Shown: one piece after another, positions 1 to 8,737 of the stretch
Layout of the letters: every line of letters starts with the position of its first letter
How positions within the stretch are numbered: the first letter of the stretch is position 1
Source: Planktosalinus lacus
Lineage (GTDB): Bacteria; Bacteroidota; Bacteroidia; Flavobacteriales; Flavobacteriaceae
DNA: 64,000 nt
Assembly (NCBI RefSeq): GCF_014640155.1
Contig: NZ_BMGK01000011.1
Coordinates: 584-64,583 of the forward strand
Direction: 5' to 3'
The notes under the pieces: model-generated
What the model was told of the DNA's origin: nothing
The model's input: the letters and a program-made list of their open reading frames with translations, nothing else
Databases searched by the model: none
Program-made: the position numbers and the translations under genes

Positions 1-17
1 GAGATAAAATTGACCAA

Positions 18-58
18 CAAAAAAAGGCTATTTAAAAAATTAAATAGCCTTTTTTTTA
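18..58. terminator. Bidirectional rho-independent terminator
   Basis: A perfect 10-bp stem (26-35 with 40-49) closes an AAAA loop. It has an A-run on the left (18-25) and a T-run on the right (50-58), so it can stop transcription from either side. It lies just past the stop codon of the minus-strand FadL-like gene and probably ends that transcript. Confidence 0.85.
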
Positions 59-73
59 TAGTTAATATTTTTT

Positions 74-1597
74 TTAAAATGTAAAGTTAGTCGTTAAGGT
101 AAATAGGTTTTCAGTTGCTTCAATTATACTCGCATTACCAAAAGCGGAATTTGGGTAAAATTGATTGAAGCGTTCTTGTTGGGTTTGCATATAGGCTAAA
201 TCAACTTTAAAGGATCCGAAATTATAGCCCAACCCTATAGAATAGCCTGTTAAATCATCCATAACATTAGTGTCATTGTAAGGGCTTTCTTCATATCTGA
301 ACCCTCCTCTGAAACTGATAGCATTGTACCTGTATTCACCTCCAATATTAATTGATGAAGACCCCTTTAGTACATTTTCAATTTTATTGTTTTCCTGTGC
401 AAATGCAGTCACATTGGTGGGTCTAAACTCAATATTTGAATAATCTTTATAAGAATAGTCAACGCTGATTAAGCCAGTTTTTCCAAATAAATAAGCCACA
501 CTTCCGGTGAATTTTCCGGGTGTTTTTAGGGTGTATTCTTCATAAACGTTAATGATGTTTGGCCTGATTCTTTCTGTAATGGATTGATTTCCATCATCCC
601 GAATCGTAGAAATTTGTTGAGTAGTTTCTTCAGAAATAGAATACCAGGTAGGGGTATCATAAACCAATCCAAACCTAAAATAATCGGTGGCTCTGCTGAT
701 GATGCCCAATTGAGCAGAAAATCCATCGCCAATTACAGCTAAGTTATTTCTAAACCCAATTTCATTTACTAAACTACCCTCATTGCTATTGACTTCATAA
801 AAAATGGACGATTCTCTGTAATCAATAACATGCGAATTTAAATTTAGACCAAAGTAAAAATTGTCGTTGATTTGAGCACCGACATTTACTGAAAACTTGG
901 CATTGTATCCGGTTGATTCAGATAGAAATTCCTGATTGAAAGTGCCTGATGCAATAGTTGATAGATAACTGGTATTGTTTGGGTTGTCAAAATCAACGGG
1001 GTCAATGATAAACGATTGATACCCTAAAAAGGCCTGCTGTGCTGCAAAGCCTTCATTTTCCCCTAAAAACCGATACAGGCTTGAGATGGATTCACCAGGT
1101 TGAAGTTCCAGTAAATTAAGTGGTATTCCATCAGCATAGCCTAAGAAATAGGAGTCAATGGATTTTGAACTTTGACCTGATGAATAATGAGCGTCGTCAA
1201 AATTGTTGGTCATTTCATAATTAAAACCCAGGGTAAATTTTCTCCAGACACTCTCTTCGTTAAAATTGTCAAAAACAAAAACAGCACCTGCCTGATTGAA
1301 ATTTAAAGCAGTATTGTAAGTTGAATTTAGATTATTGAAATAATTGGTTTCATTTTTTTTATCAAATAATGAAAGGGAAACACTTGCTGAGCTATTGAGA
1401 AACACAGCTGATCCTGCAGGGTTTAATTGCATGCCTGATAAGTCTCCGCCCAATGCCCCAAAAGCACCGCTCATACTGTTGAAGCGTGCAGAACCAAAAA
1501 CTCCGTTTTGACTATACCTCAAAGCATCAACGATGTTTTGAGCATTAAATTCCTGAACAAAAATAAGCGCTATGATTAAGAAAAAATATCTTCTCAT
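74..1597 (-). CDS. Outer-membrane transport protein, OmpP1/FadL/TodX-like
   Basis: The 507-residue protein has a Sec signal (MRRYFFLIIALIFVQEFNAQ). Its mature start, about residues 20-62, reads NIVDALRYSQ...GSARFNSMSGAFGALGGDLSGMQLNPAG, a pattern typical of OMPP1/FadL porins in Bacteroidota, in which the N-terminal segment plugs the barrel. The rest alternates aromatic and polar residues as in beta-strands and ends in a phenylalanine (TTNFTF), as expected for BAM-inserted barrels. It would sit in the outer membrane and pass hydrophobic substrates; the substrate cannot be told. It starts 31 bp after the upstream lipoprotein gene, so the two are probably co-transcribed. Family is fairly secure, transport role inferred. 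Confidence 0.8.
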   Translation of the reverse strand: MRRYFFLIIALIFVQEFNAQNIVDALRYSQNGVFGSARFNSMSGAFGALGGDLSGMQLNPAGSAVFLNSSASVSLSLFDKKNETNYFNNLNSTYNTALNFNQAGAVFVFDNFNEESVWRKFTLGFNYEMTNNFDDAHYSSGQSSKSIDSYFLGYADGIPLNLLELQPGESISSLYRFLGENEGFAAQQAFLGYQSFIIDPVDFDNPNNTSYLSTIASGTFNQEFLSESTGYNAKFSVNVGAQINDNFYFGLNLNSHVIDYRESSIFYEVNSNEGSLVNEIGFRNNLAVIGDGFSAQLGIISRATDYFRFGLVYDTPTWYSISEETTQQISTIRDDGNQSITERIRPNIINVYEEYTLKTPGKFTGSVAYLFGKTGLISVDYSYKDYSNIEFRPTNVTAFAQENNKIENVLKGSSSINIGGEYRYNAISFRGGFRYEESPYNDTNVMDDLTGYSIGLGYNFGSFKVDLAYMQTQQERFNQFYPNSAFGNASIIEATENLFTLTTNFTF

Positions 1598-1628
1598 TTG
1601 ATTAAGTAAGTTTTAAAATTTTGAAAGA

Positions 1629-2630
1629 TTAAAAACCACCACCTCTACGTCTACTGGTAGTTGTACCTGAACTTGAGCTTGAACTTCCTGAAGACCTAAC
1701 ATTTGTACCACTTCGGTTTGTTGAACCTGAACTTCGCGTATTCGTGCTAGGCTTGGTATAAGTTCTTGTTCTTGTTGAACTATTTGTTCTTGTATTATTT
1801 ATTCCCCTTACATTAGAATTTCGGTTATTGGAGGATCTGGTTCTTACTGAATTTGATCTGGTTCTTTGAGACGAATTTCTAATGCTTTGTGAATTCCTGC
1901 TATTGTTAATCCTTCGTTCAATTTCTGATCGAGAGTAATTTCTGTTAGAACGCACGTTGCTAGTATTAATACTTCTGTTGGAAGTACGGTTGGATCTCAC
2001 ATAATCTGTATTTCTTCTGCCTCTGTTATATGCTACATAATTTGAATAGCCTCCGTAATAAGGGTTGTAATAATATGGATTGTAATAAGGGTTATAATAT
2101 GGATTAGACCATCCAGACCAGTAATGTGGATAACTCCAGCTCCAATATGGGGTGTAGTATCCGCCCCAGTGCCAGTAACTAATACCCCATCCGGCGGTAT
2201 ACCACCAGTTAGGTCTGTGCCAGCCATAATAGCCATAACCTGCATTGTTATTATAAACATTTACGGTAACAGCAGAAGTTTCTTCACCCCAGGGTCCATA
2301 AGATTCATTGTAATCCATTTCTTCGTGAACTACGCCATCTTCATCAACATAAGCATCATTTGAAGTATATCCTTCTACATCAGTAAATATGATGTCGCCT
2401 TCAGGCTCATTGGAATAGACTTGCTTTTTAGCCTGAAAATATTGCTTGTAATAGTTTCTGTTATCAGTTTCAGACTCCTGATCTTCATAATTTGTTGCTG
2501 TCGAACCATATATCCCATCATTGTCTTCAAAACCTGTGTCTCTTGAAGTTCCGCAAGATGTAAGCATCACAACAGTGATAAATACAGCAAACAGCCTGGT
2601 GAATGATTTATATGTATAATAAGTTTTCAT
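1629..2630 (-). CDS. Putative lipoprotein, Tyr/Trp/Asn-rich centre and Arg/Ser-rich tail
   Basis: A 333-residue protein with a lipoprotein signal peptide: a basic start, a hydrophobic core and lipobox LTSC (Cys at about 26). An acidic stretch (30-120) is followed by a Tyr/Trp/Gly/Asn segment with repeated NPYY units (about 135-200), then an Arg/Ser/Asn/Thr low-complexity tail ending RRRGGGF. This is a surface or cell-envelope lipoprotein of unknown role. The charged, repetitive tail could bind polysaccharide or nucleic acid, but nothing in the sequence proves that. It lies upstream of the FadL-like gene on the same strand and diverges from proS. I recognise no named family. Confidence 0.7.
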   Translation of the reverse strand: MKTYYTYKSFTRLFAVFITVVMLTSCGTSRDTGFEDNDGIYGSTATNYEDQESETDNRNYYKQYFQAKKQVYSNEPEGDIIFTDVEGYTSNDAYVDEDGVVHEEMDYNESYGPWGEETSAVTVNVYNNNAGYGYYGWHRPNWWYTAGWGISYWHWGGYYTPYWSWSYPHYWSGWSNPYYNPYYNPYYYNPYYGGYSNYVAYNRGRRNTDYVRSNRTSNRSINTSNVRSNRNYSRSEIERRINNSRNSQSIRNSSQRTRSNSVRTRSSNNRNSNVRGINNTRTNSSTRTRTYTKPSTNTRSSGSTNRSGTNVRSSGSSSSSSGTTTSRRRGGGF

Positions 2631-2734
2631 ATCAATGGTTTTTAATTGTTCAACACTATAAATTTAAGTAGTTTTGCAAAAAACAAATAGTACTTTAACT
2701 TATTTAACACAATATTTGTGCCAATTTTAAAGGT

Positions 2735-4210
2735 ATGGGAAAGCATTTAACTACCAGAGAAGAAGATTATTCCAAATGGTATAACGAATTAGTCGTAAAA
2801 GCAGATTTAGCTGAGAATTCAGGAGTACGTGGTTGTATGGTGATCAAGCCTTATGGTTATGCGATCTGGGAAAAAATGCAAGCAGAACTTGACAGTAAAT
2901 TTAAAGCTACCGGTCATGAAAATGCCTATTTTCCAATTTTTATTCCTAAATCATATTTTAGTAAAGAAGCCAGTCACGTTGACGGATTTGCAAAAGAATG
3001 TGCTGTCGTTACTCATTACCGACTCAAAAATGCAGAAGACGGCAGTGGAATCATTGTAGACCCCGATGCAAAACTTGAAGAAGAATTGATTGTAAGACCC
3101 ACCTCTGAAACAATCATTTGGGATACCTATAGAAAATGGATCCAATCTTACAGAGATTTGCCCATTTTGGTAAATCAATGGGCCAATGTGGTAAGGTGGG
3201 AAATGCGTACCAGGTTGTTTTTACGTACCACCGAATTTTTATGGCAAGAAGGTCATACGGCACATGCAACAAAGCAAGAGGCCATTGATGAAGCAGAACA
3301 AATGATGAATGTCTATGCCGATTTTGCTGAAAACTACATGGCTATTCCCGTAATTAAAGGAACTAAAACCGAGAGCGAACGCTTTGCAGGAGCCTTGGAG
3401 ACCTATTGTATTGAAGCTTTAATGCAAGACGGAAAAGCCCTTCAGGCCGGCACCTCTCATTTTCTGGGGCAAAATTTCGCGAAAGCATTTGATGTAAAAT
3501 TTGCGGCTAAAGATGGTAAATTAGACTATGTGTGGGCCACTTCCTGGGGTGTATCAACCAGACTTATGGGTGCCTTAGTGATGACTCACAGTGATGATAA
3601 TGGTTTAGTTATCCCACCCAATTTGGCTCCCAATCAGGTCGTTATTATTCCAATTTACAGAAATGATGAGCAATATGAAGCGGTTTGCAACGAAGCTGAA
3701 ATAATATTAAAGGAATTAAGATCAAAAGGAATACGGGTAAAGTTTGATAAAAGAGACACCCAGAAACCCGGATGGAAATTCAATGAATACGAATTGAAAG
3801 GAGTGCCTTTGCGCATTGCAATCGGTCCCAAAGACATTGAAAATAATTCGGTTGAGTTGGCAAGGCGAGACAATCTCACCAAAGAAATTGTCAGCAGAGA
3901 AGGTCTTGATAATAAAATTGACGATTTATTAAAGGAAATACAAAACAACCTTTTTGAAAAGGCTCTTAAATACAGGGATGAACATATAACGGAAGTCAAT
4001 TCTTTTGATGAATTTAAAGAAATCCTGGAAACAAAAGGCGGGTTTTTAAGTGCGCACTGGGATGGAACTCCTGATACTGAAGAACAAATCAAAAACCTAA
4101 CAAAAGCAACCATAAGATGTATTCCGCTTGACGCTAAAAATGAATCTGGCGTTTGTGTTTTCAGTGGAAAACCATCTGAAAAAAGAGTGCTTTTTGCAAA
4201 AGCATATTAA
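2735..4210 (+). CDS. proS: Prolyl-tRNA synthetase, archaeal/eukaryotic-type
   Basis: This 491-residue class II aminoacyl-tRNA synthetase charges tRNA-Pro with proline in the cytoplasm. The class II motifs are visible: RPTSETIIW in the catalytic core, the tRNA/ATP-binding segment with [24 protein letters not shown], and motif 3 near [20 protein letters not shown]. An anticodon-binding domain follows ([10 protein letters not shown]...). The C-terminal extension ends in KAY, as usual for the short ProS type without the INS editing insert. The length fits that class. It diverges from the lipoprotein gene and precedes the tRNA-Glu genes. Confidence 0.96.
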   Translation: MGKHLTTREEDYSKWYNELVVKADLAENSGVRGCMVIKPYGYAIWEKMQAELDSKFKATGHENAYFPIFIPKSYFSKEASHVDGFAKECAVVTHYRLKNAEDGSGIIVDPDAKLEEELIVRPTSETIIWDTYRKWIQSYRDLPILVNQWANVVRWEMRTRLFLRTTEFLWQEGHTAHATKQEAIDEAEQMMNVYADFAENYMAIPVIKGTKTESERFAGALETYCIEALMQDGKALQAGTSHFLGQNFAKAFDVKFAAKDGKLDYVWATSWGVSTRLMGALVMTHSDDNGLVIPPNLAPNQVVIIPIYRNDEQYEAVCNEAEIILKELRSKGIRVKFDKRDTQKPGWKFNEYELKGVPLRIAIGPKDIENNSVELARRDNLTKEIVSREGLDNKIDDLLKEIQNNLFEKALKYRDEHITEVNSFDEFKEILETKGGFLSAHWDGTPDTEEQIKNLTKATIRCIPLDAKNESGVCVFSGKPSEKRVLFAKAY

Positions 4211-4234
4211 TTTTCAAAAAAAGTTTGTGAACCA

Positions 4235-4265
4235 ATTGCGACTTTGAAAAATAATTGTATTTTTG
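4235..4265 (+). promoter_or_regulatory. Bacteroidota-type promoter for the tRNA-Glu genes
   Basis: A perfect TAnnTTTG element (TATTTTTG, 4258-4265) follows ATTG (4235-4238; three of four matches to TTTG) at 19-bp spacing. It lies 22 bp before the first tRNA-Glu, so start of transcription would fall at about 4271. The match is to the known consensus; activity is inferred. Confidence 0.5.
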
Positions 4266-4287
4266 CATCCGCAATTGAAAATTGTAT

Positions 4288-4359
4288 GGTCCGTTCGTCT
4301 AGGGGTTAGGACGCCAGGTTTTCATCCTGGTAACAGGGGTTCGATTCCCCTACGGACTA
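4288..4359 (+). tRNA. tRNA-Glu (TTC)
   Basis: The cloverleaf folds cleanly: acceptor GGTCCGT with ACGGACT (one G-T pair), D arm with GTCTAGGGGTTAGGAC, anticodon stem CCAGG/CCTGG with loop TTTTCAT (anticodon TTC at 4321-4323), and T arm AGGGG-TTCGATT-CCCCT. CCA is not encoded. The second copy 140 bp downstream is identical. Confidence 0.97.
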
Positions 4360-4427
4360 CAAAGTATATTGAAATTTTGAACACTATTTTGGATACTGAA
4401 TTCAATTTAGTACCCAAAACTAACAAT

Positions 4428-4499
4428 GGTCCGTTCGTCTAGGGGTTAGGACGCCAGGTTTTCATCCTGGTAACAGGGGTTCGATTCCCCTACGGACTA
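4428..4499 (+). tRNA. tRNA-Glu (TTC), second identical copy
   Basis: Identical to the copy at 4288-4359 over all 72 bases, with anticodon TTC. The spacer between the two (4360-4427) has no clear TAnnTTTG promoter, so both are probably cut from one precursor. It lies 37 bp before rpsT. Confidence 0.97.
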
Positions 4500-4536
4500 C
4501 AAAAGAGAAATAGTTACATTTTTAAGAAAAAAACAA

Positions 4537-4791
4537 ATGGCAAATCACAAGTCAGCGTTAAAGAGAATTAGAAACAGCGAAGCAAAGCGTTTACGCAACA
4601 GATATCAGCACAAATCAACCAGAACTGCAATCAAAAAATTGAAGGAGACTGAAAGTAAAGCTGAAGCGGAAAAACTTTTCCCGTCTGTTGTTTCTATGAT
4701 TGACAAATTAGCTAAGAAAAACATTATTCATGATAATAAAGCAGCTAATTTAAAATCAAGTTTATCTAAGCACATCGCAGCTCTTTCATAA
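4537..4791 (+). CDS. rpsT: 30S ribosomal protein S20
   Basis: An 84-residue, lysine-rich, all-helical protein beginning MANHKSALKRIRNSEAKRLRNRYQHKS, the characteristic S20 start, and ending NLKSSLSKHIAAL. S20 binds 16S rRNA early in assembly of the small subunit. Length fits the family. It follows the tRNA-Glu pair and ends at a strong terminator. Confidence 0.97.
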   Translation: MANHKSALKRIRNSEAKRLRNRYQHKSTRTAIKKLKETESKAEAEKLFPSVVSMIDKLAKKNIIHDNKAANLKSSLSKHIAALS

Positions 4792-4823
4792 AGAGTTTGG
4801 AACAATAAAATCAATTCAGAACT

Positions 4824-4854
4824 CTCATCTAATAACTTAGATGAGGGTTTTTTT
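4824..4854 (+). terminator. Rho-independent terminator after rpsT
   Basis: A perfect 9-bp stem CTCATCTAA/TTAGATGAG (4824-4832 with 4837-4845) around loop TAAC is followed by a T-run (4848-4854). Confidence 0.88.
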
Positions 4855-4893
4855 GTTTTCTGATATTTCATTGATTTTTTGTACATTGTGCGT

Positions 4894-5049
4894 GTGAAAA
4901 AAGCATTTTTCAAAACCTTGTCTGTACTTAATAAATGGTTGCTCCCCAACTTTACAAAGCAACGATTGGATTTAAGTAAAGCAAAAAAATGGCAGTTAGC
5001 CATTCTTGCATGGAAAATCTATGTGACCAAAAATGTTTTAGATTCTTAA
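4894..5049 (+). CDS. Small conserved-looking basic protein of 51 residues
   Basis: Reading from GTG at 4894 gives 51 residues beginning MKKAFFKTLSVLNKWLLPNF, then TKQRLDLSKAKKWQLA and ending YVTKNVLDS, with TAA at 5047-5049. The composition (Lys, Leu, Trp, with an amphipathic LDLSKAKKWQLA segment) is protein-like and resembles small uncharacterised flavobacterial proteins I have seen. A second in-frame GTG at 4888 is possible. It sits between the rpsT terminator and the deiminase ATG, 11 bp before the latter, so it may be the first gene of that transcript. Function unknown. Confidence 0.6.
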   Translation: MKKAFFKTLSVLNKWLLPNFTKQRLDLSKAKKWQLAILAWKIYVTKNVLDS

Positions 5050-5060
5050 TCCTTATTTCA

Positions 5061-6797
5061 ATGAATAAATTACTTCTTCCACTTTTTTTAGTGCTTTTTG
5101 CAACTACTGCTATTTCTCAAAACAATCAAGTTTTACCAAAAGGTTTCACCGAAAGTGAAAAAGACCTGATCACTGAGTTTCAGTTTAAGAGCACAAATAT
5201 CACCCCACCACCAGAATTTCCCGTAAGAACAATGGCTGAATGGGAAGAAATTGAATATTTAGTGATAAGATGGACTCCTTCTTTTCAAAACATTTTACGT
5301 CAAATCGTAGCCGCTGCAGTGGAAGAATGTAAAGTTTTAATAACTACAGAAAATTCAGGGGCTGTCACTTCCTATTTAACATCAAATGGCGTTGATATGA
5401 CCAATGTAGAGTTTTTGGACGCTCCAAGTAATTCAATATGGATTAGAGATTATGCCGGTAATACAGTTTATACAAACGATGTTGGAGAACGTGCACTGGT
5501 AGACTGGATTTACAACCGGCCACGACCCCTGGATGATCAAATGCCCACTTTTCATGCAAATTATACAAATTCACCTATATATATAACTAACTCTGGTAGT
5601 AATGACCTGGTCAATACAGGAGGCAATTTTATGTCTGATGGAATGGGAAACGCTTTCGCATCAAAACTTGTTTTAGAAGAGAATGAAGCCGGAAACCCCT
5701 ATGGAGTTACTCCAAAAAGCGAAGCAGATATTGATAATATTATGCTTGAATATCAGGGTATTTCAAACTATATCAAAATGGACCAAGTTCCTTATGATCC
5801 CATTGATCATATTGATATGCATATGAAATTACTTGATGAAGAAACCATACTGGTTAGCAAATATCCACCCGGAGTGGCCGACGGTCCTCAAATTGAAGCA
5901 AATATTGACTATGTGACTTCCACCTTTCAGACACCCTTTGGAACAGATTATAAGATTGAATGGATTGATGCCCCTCCCAGCACAGGCGGAAACCATCCGG
6001 ATTCGGGCGGTTTGTACAGGACTTATACCAACTCTGTTTTTGTAAACGGAACAGTGATTGTCCCTACTTACAGACCGGAAGTAGATACTGAAGCCCTTGC
6101 ATTGTATGAAGAACTGCTGCCCGGCTACAATATAGTGGGGATAGATGTTGATAATTCCGGCGAAAACCTGATTTCACTAAATGGCGCGATTCATTGCATC
6201 TCACACGCCATTGGGGTTTCTGACCCACTTTGGATTGTTCATCAGCCCATTGAAGAGGTGAATACAACGATGGACATTCCCGTTGATGCAATGATAAAGC
6301 ACAACTCAGGAATCAACTCGGCAAAAGTATTTTGGCGCGAAAGCGGAACTCAAAATTATCAGGAAACAGTTATGAGCTTTGAAGGGGATGATGTGTGGGT
6401 GACTGATTTAACCGTAGCTAGTAATGCTACCTCAATTGAATATTATATCTGGGCTGAAGCCAATTCCGGAAAAACGATGACCAGACCGATTGTAGCTCCT
6501 GAAGGTTACTGGACCTTTGACATTACAAGTCTATCATCCGGAGATTGGGCACAACAACATATTGCAGGACCTTATCCAAATCCTGCTTCAGAAGAAGTAT
6601 CGTTTAACCTAAACAATATTTCCGGCGAAATCACTATTACCATTCACAATGTTTTGGGTCAAAAATTATATGAGAATACCATTGAAAACGGGAATGGAAA
6701 AATAACAATGAACCTAAACCCTCAATGGAAAGGGGCTTTATTTGTTACTTTTTCGGGGGAGTTTGGAAAAGTTCATAAAAAGGTTTTAAAATTTTAA
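5061..6797 (+). CDS. Secreted agmatine/peptidylarginine deiminase family protein (PPAD-like) with type IX sorting domain
   Basis: A 578-residue protein. The start at 5061 (MNKLLLPLFLVLFATTAISQ) gives a clean Sec signal; a longer reading from 4989 does not and overlaps the small upstream gene. The PF04371 fold (PAD_porph) shows the guanidino-hydrolase residues: SIWIRDYAG, HIDMHMKLLDEE (His-x-Asp), and the catalytic-Cys segment GAIHCISHA. An Ig-like linker follows (about 420-505), then a type IX domain from GPYPNPASEEVSF to the end. This architecture matches the citrullinating PPAD of Porphyromonas. The substrate, peptidyl-arginine or agmatine, cannot be told; the sorting domain argues for extracellular action. 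Its last 12 bases overlap the convergent apt gene. Confidence 0.88.
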   Translation: MNKLLLPLFLVLFATTAISQNNQVLPKGFTESEKDLITEFQFKSTNITPPPEFPVRTMAEWEEIEYLVIRWTPSFQNILRQIVAAAVEECKVLITTENSGAVTSYLTSNGVDMTNVEFLDAPSNSIWIRDYAGNTVYTNDVGERALVDWIYNRPRPLDDQMPTFHANYTNSPIYITNSGSNDLVNTGGNFMSDGMGNAFASKLVLEENEAGNPYGVTPKSEADIDNIMLEYQGISNYIKMDQVPYDPIDHIDMHMKLLDEETILVSKYPPGVADGPQIEANIDYVTSTFQTPFGTDYKIEWIDAPPSTGGNHPDSGGLYRTYTNSVFVNGTVIVPTYRPEVDTEALALYEELLPGYNIVGIDVDNSGENLISLNGAIHCISHAIGVSDPLWIVHQPIEEVNTTMDIPVDAMIKHNSGINSAKVFWRESGTQNYQETVMSFEGDDVWVTDLTVASNATSIEYYIWAEANSGKTMTRPIVAPEGYWTFDITSLSSGDWAQQHIAGPYPNPASEEVSFNLNNISGEITITIHNVLGQKLYENTIENGNGKITMNLNPQWKGALFVTFSGEFGKVHKKVLKF

Positions 6798-7298
6798 AAC
6801 CGACTGAACATCATATCCTGCTATTTTATCTCTTCCGTTAAGAAATTCCAATTCCATCAAGAAGTTGCATTGGACAATCACCCCACCCAAATGCTCGATA
6901 AGCTCACAGGCCGCTTTTGCAGTGCCTCCGGTTGCCAATACATCATCGTGTAATAATATTAGATCCCCTTTTTCTATAGCGTCTTCATGCATTTCGATAT
7001 GGTCGTCACCATATTCCAGCGCATAACTGCGCCGAATGATTTTATGAGGTAATTTTCCGGGTTTTCTGATAGGAATAAATCCTGCCTGAAGTTTGTGAGC
7101 CAAAAGTGTGGCAAAAAAAAAGCCGCGGGATTCTATCCCCACTACCTTATCTATTTTTCGGTCGCCCAGCAATTCCAATAGTTGCTCCAAACAAGCTGAA
7201 GTCGCCTCAGGGCTGTTGAGTAAGGGAGTGATGTCTTTAAAAACAATCCCGGGTTTAGGAAAATCGTTGATGGTGCGGATGTAGTTTGATAAATCCAT
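6786..7298 (-). CDS. apt: Adenine phosphoribosyltransferase
   Basis: A purine-salvage enzyme: adenine + PRPP gives AMP + PPi, in the cytoplasm. From ATG at 7298 the protein is 170 residues and begins MDLSNYIRTINDFPKPGIVFKDITPLL, the standard Apt start; an extension to 7343 adds 15 non-family residues. The PRPP loop is at LILLHDDVLATGGTAKAACEL, and KVVGIESRGFFFATLLAHKL is also diagnostic. The stop codon lies inside the 3' end of the convergent deiminase gene (12-bp overlap), so the transcripts can pair at their ends. Confidence 0.95.
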   Translation of the reverse strand: MDLSNYIRTINDFPKPGIVFKDITPLLNSPEATSACLEQLLELLGDRKIDKVVGIESRGFFFATLLAHKLQAGFIPIRKPGKLPHKIIRRSYALEYGDDHIEMHEDAIEKGDLILLHDDVLATGGTAKAACELIEHLGGVIVQCNFLMELEFLNGRDKIAGYDVQSVLKF

Positions 7299-7377
7299 AG
7301 AGGTATTTTGAAAGTGATTAAAGATAGAAAATATAGGCCACATCCCCTATTTTAGTCTTAAAAAAAGGGGTGTTTTT

Positions 7378-7407
7378 ATAAAAAAAAACCACATCTAAAG
7401 TGCAGGT
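7378..7407 (-). terminator. Possible terminator after the 58-residue gene
   Basis: On the minus strand an imperfect hairpin (ACCTGCA/TGTGGT with a bulge) runs into eight or more Ts. It lies 28 bp after the stop of the small gene at 7435. Confidence 0.4.
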
Positions 7408-7434
7408 TTTATTGTTTGATAAAGAGTTGAATTA

Positions 7435-7611
7435 TTACTTCTTTTTACCTCTTACCTTAGTAGCCCAGTATCCTACTGCGGTAGCCGCCAATGCTCCAAA
7501 GACTACAGCAAGAGTACCTCTTCTTTTATAAACTGCCTTTCCAGTTTTTTCTGCGACTTCTTTACCAATTACTTTACCGCTTTCTTTTACTATTTTTCCT
7601 TTTGTGGTCAT
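7435..7611 (-). CDS. Small lysine-rich protein with one membrane segment (58 aa)
   Basis: From ATG at 7611 the frame encodes 58 residues: a Lys/Glu-rich amphipathic first half (MTTKGKIVKESGKVIGKEVA), then one hydrophobic helix (LAVVFGALAATAVGYWA), and a basic end KVRGKKK, stopping at TAA (7435-7437). It looks like a small inner-membrane or YtxH-like stress protein, but the family is not certain. It has its own leader and a possible terminator, so it is probably a single-gene transcript upstream of apt. Confidence 0.65.
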   Translation of the reverse strand: MTTKGKIVKESGKVIGKEVAEKTGKAVYKRRGTLAVVFGALAATAVGYWATKVRGKKK

Positions 7612-7969
7612 ATTTTTGTGTTTTTAGATTGTTAATAGTATTACCGAATGTTTAAATCAGGCCTAATAAATATCATATATAATTAACAGAAAGACCGTTA
7701 ATAAGTTTATAAATAACAACAATTTAACTAATTGACTGAGTAAAGTCATTTTAAAAGGATGAGGGAAGAGTTGCTGTCTATATTCTATCAATATGTAACC
7801 TCGACAGGGATTTAAAGAATACACCAAAGTTTTTGAAGCTGAATCCCAAAATCACTAATGTAAAAGCGTTAACCAGTCTGTCGCAATAGCAATTGGTCAG
7901 TAATATCCCTGTGATCTCTGTTATTGAGCTGCTTCAGGTCCAGAAGTATTTTTTTGGACAGAAAAAGTT
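7612..7969. other. Intergenic stretch with a tRNA-Arg-3'-like 11-mer
   Basis: I see no gene here. It holds the leader of the 58-residue gene and, at 7798-7808, ACCTCGACAGG, which equals the core of the island attachment site at 13188-13198. No tRNA folds around it. Confidence 0.4.
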
Positions 7970-8737
7970 TTACATATCCAACCACTGTTTAAACGAACTT
8001 GCCTTACTACTGCTCACCACCTGGTCTTCAGGTCCGTTAGGTGCTATCTGCAATTGAAGGCGTCCTTTAAAATAGGGCTTCACCTGATTTACGGCTTTGA
8101 TATGTACCAGTAATTGCCTGTTGGCACGAAAAAAGATCGCAGGATCTAGCTGTTCTTCCAATTGTTCCAGTGTATAATTTATAATAAAACGTCCATTATC
8201 AAAGGTGATCAAAAATACCACTCCTTCTTCGGCTAAGAAATATGCAGCATCCTCACTGGAAACTGATTTTATGGATTGACCTGATTTTACCATAAACCGT
8301 GTCTTCCTGGAAGGATTAAAGGAAGAATCTGCTGTTTGAAGCATATGTTTAAGGTTCTCCATTTCGTCCTGAAAATTATTTTTCTGAAGATCCTCATACT
8401 TTCTAATGGCTTTAACAAGTTCAGCTTCTTTAACAGGTTTTAGAAGATAGTCTACGCTATTTACCTGAAAAGCCTGAATAGCATACTGATTGTAAGCCGT
8501 AGTAAAAATTATAGGACATTTAATAGTGATCTGGCGAAAAATTTCAAAGCTTATACCATCAGAAAGATGAATATCACAAAATATCAAATCAGGTAAAGTG
8601 TTGAGCTGAAACCATTCCACTGCCTCCTCCACAGAGGGCAAGACTGGTGCCATTTCAGCCCCCGGCCTGTGCTTTAAAATCATTTCCTGCAGAGACTCTG
8701 CCGCCAGTTTTTCATCTTCAATAATTACTACTTTCAT
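7970..8737 (-). CDS. LytTR-family response regulator
   Basis: A 255-residue regulator. The receiver domain (1-115) has the acidic pair IIEDE, phospho-acceptor Asp at 55 (LIFCDIHLSDG), TTAY, and Lys at 100 (DYLLKPV). A LytTR DNA-binding domain fills the C-terminal half (about 145-255, KTRFMVKSGQSIKSVSSEDAAYFLAEEG, then FRANRQLLVHIKAV and the closing SSSKASSFKQWLDM). Such proteins bind direct repeats about two helical turns apart. It overlaps the kinase gene by 20 bp, so translation is probably coupled. Three 21-bp-phased repeats lie 110 bp upstream of the pair (9941-9994), before the outer-membrane gene it may control. Confidence 0.93.
   Translation of the reverse strand: MKVVIIEDEKLAAESLQEMILKHRPGAEMAPVLPSVEEAVEWFQLNTLPDLIFCDIHLSDGISFEIFRQITIKCPIIFTTAYNQYAIQAFQVNSVDYLLKPVKEAELVKAIRKYEDLQKNNFQDEMENLKHMLQTADSSFNPSRKTRFMVKSGQSIKSVSSEDAAYFLAEEGVVFLITFDNGRFIINYTLEQLEEQLDPAIFFRANRQLLVHIKAVNQVKPYFKGRLQLQIAPNGPEDQVVSSSKASSFKQWLDM

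Noticed and set aside
2033-2363. Frames opposite and beside the Tyr/Trp-rich lipoprotein
   Set aside because: Low-complexity shadows of the NPYY repeats.
4989-5060. Extended N-terminus of the deiminase
   Set aside because: It would precede a good signal peptide and overlaps the 51-residue gene; ATG 5061 is the better start.
7795-7810. A second tRNA-Arg gene
   Set aside because: Only an 11-bp match to the 3' end; no cloverleaf can be drawn.
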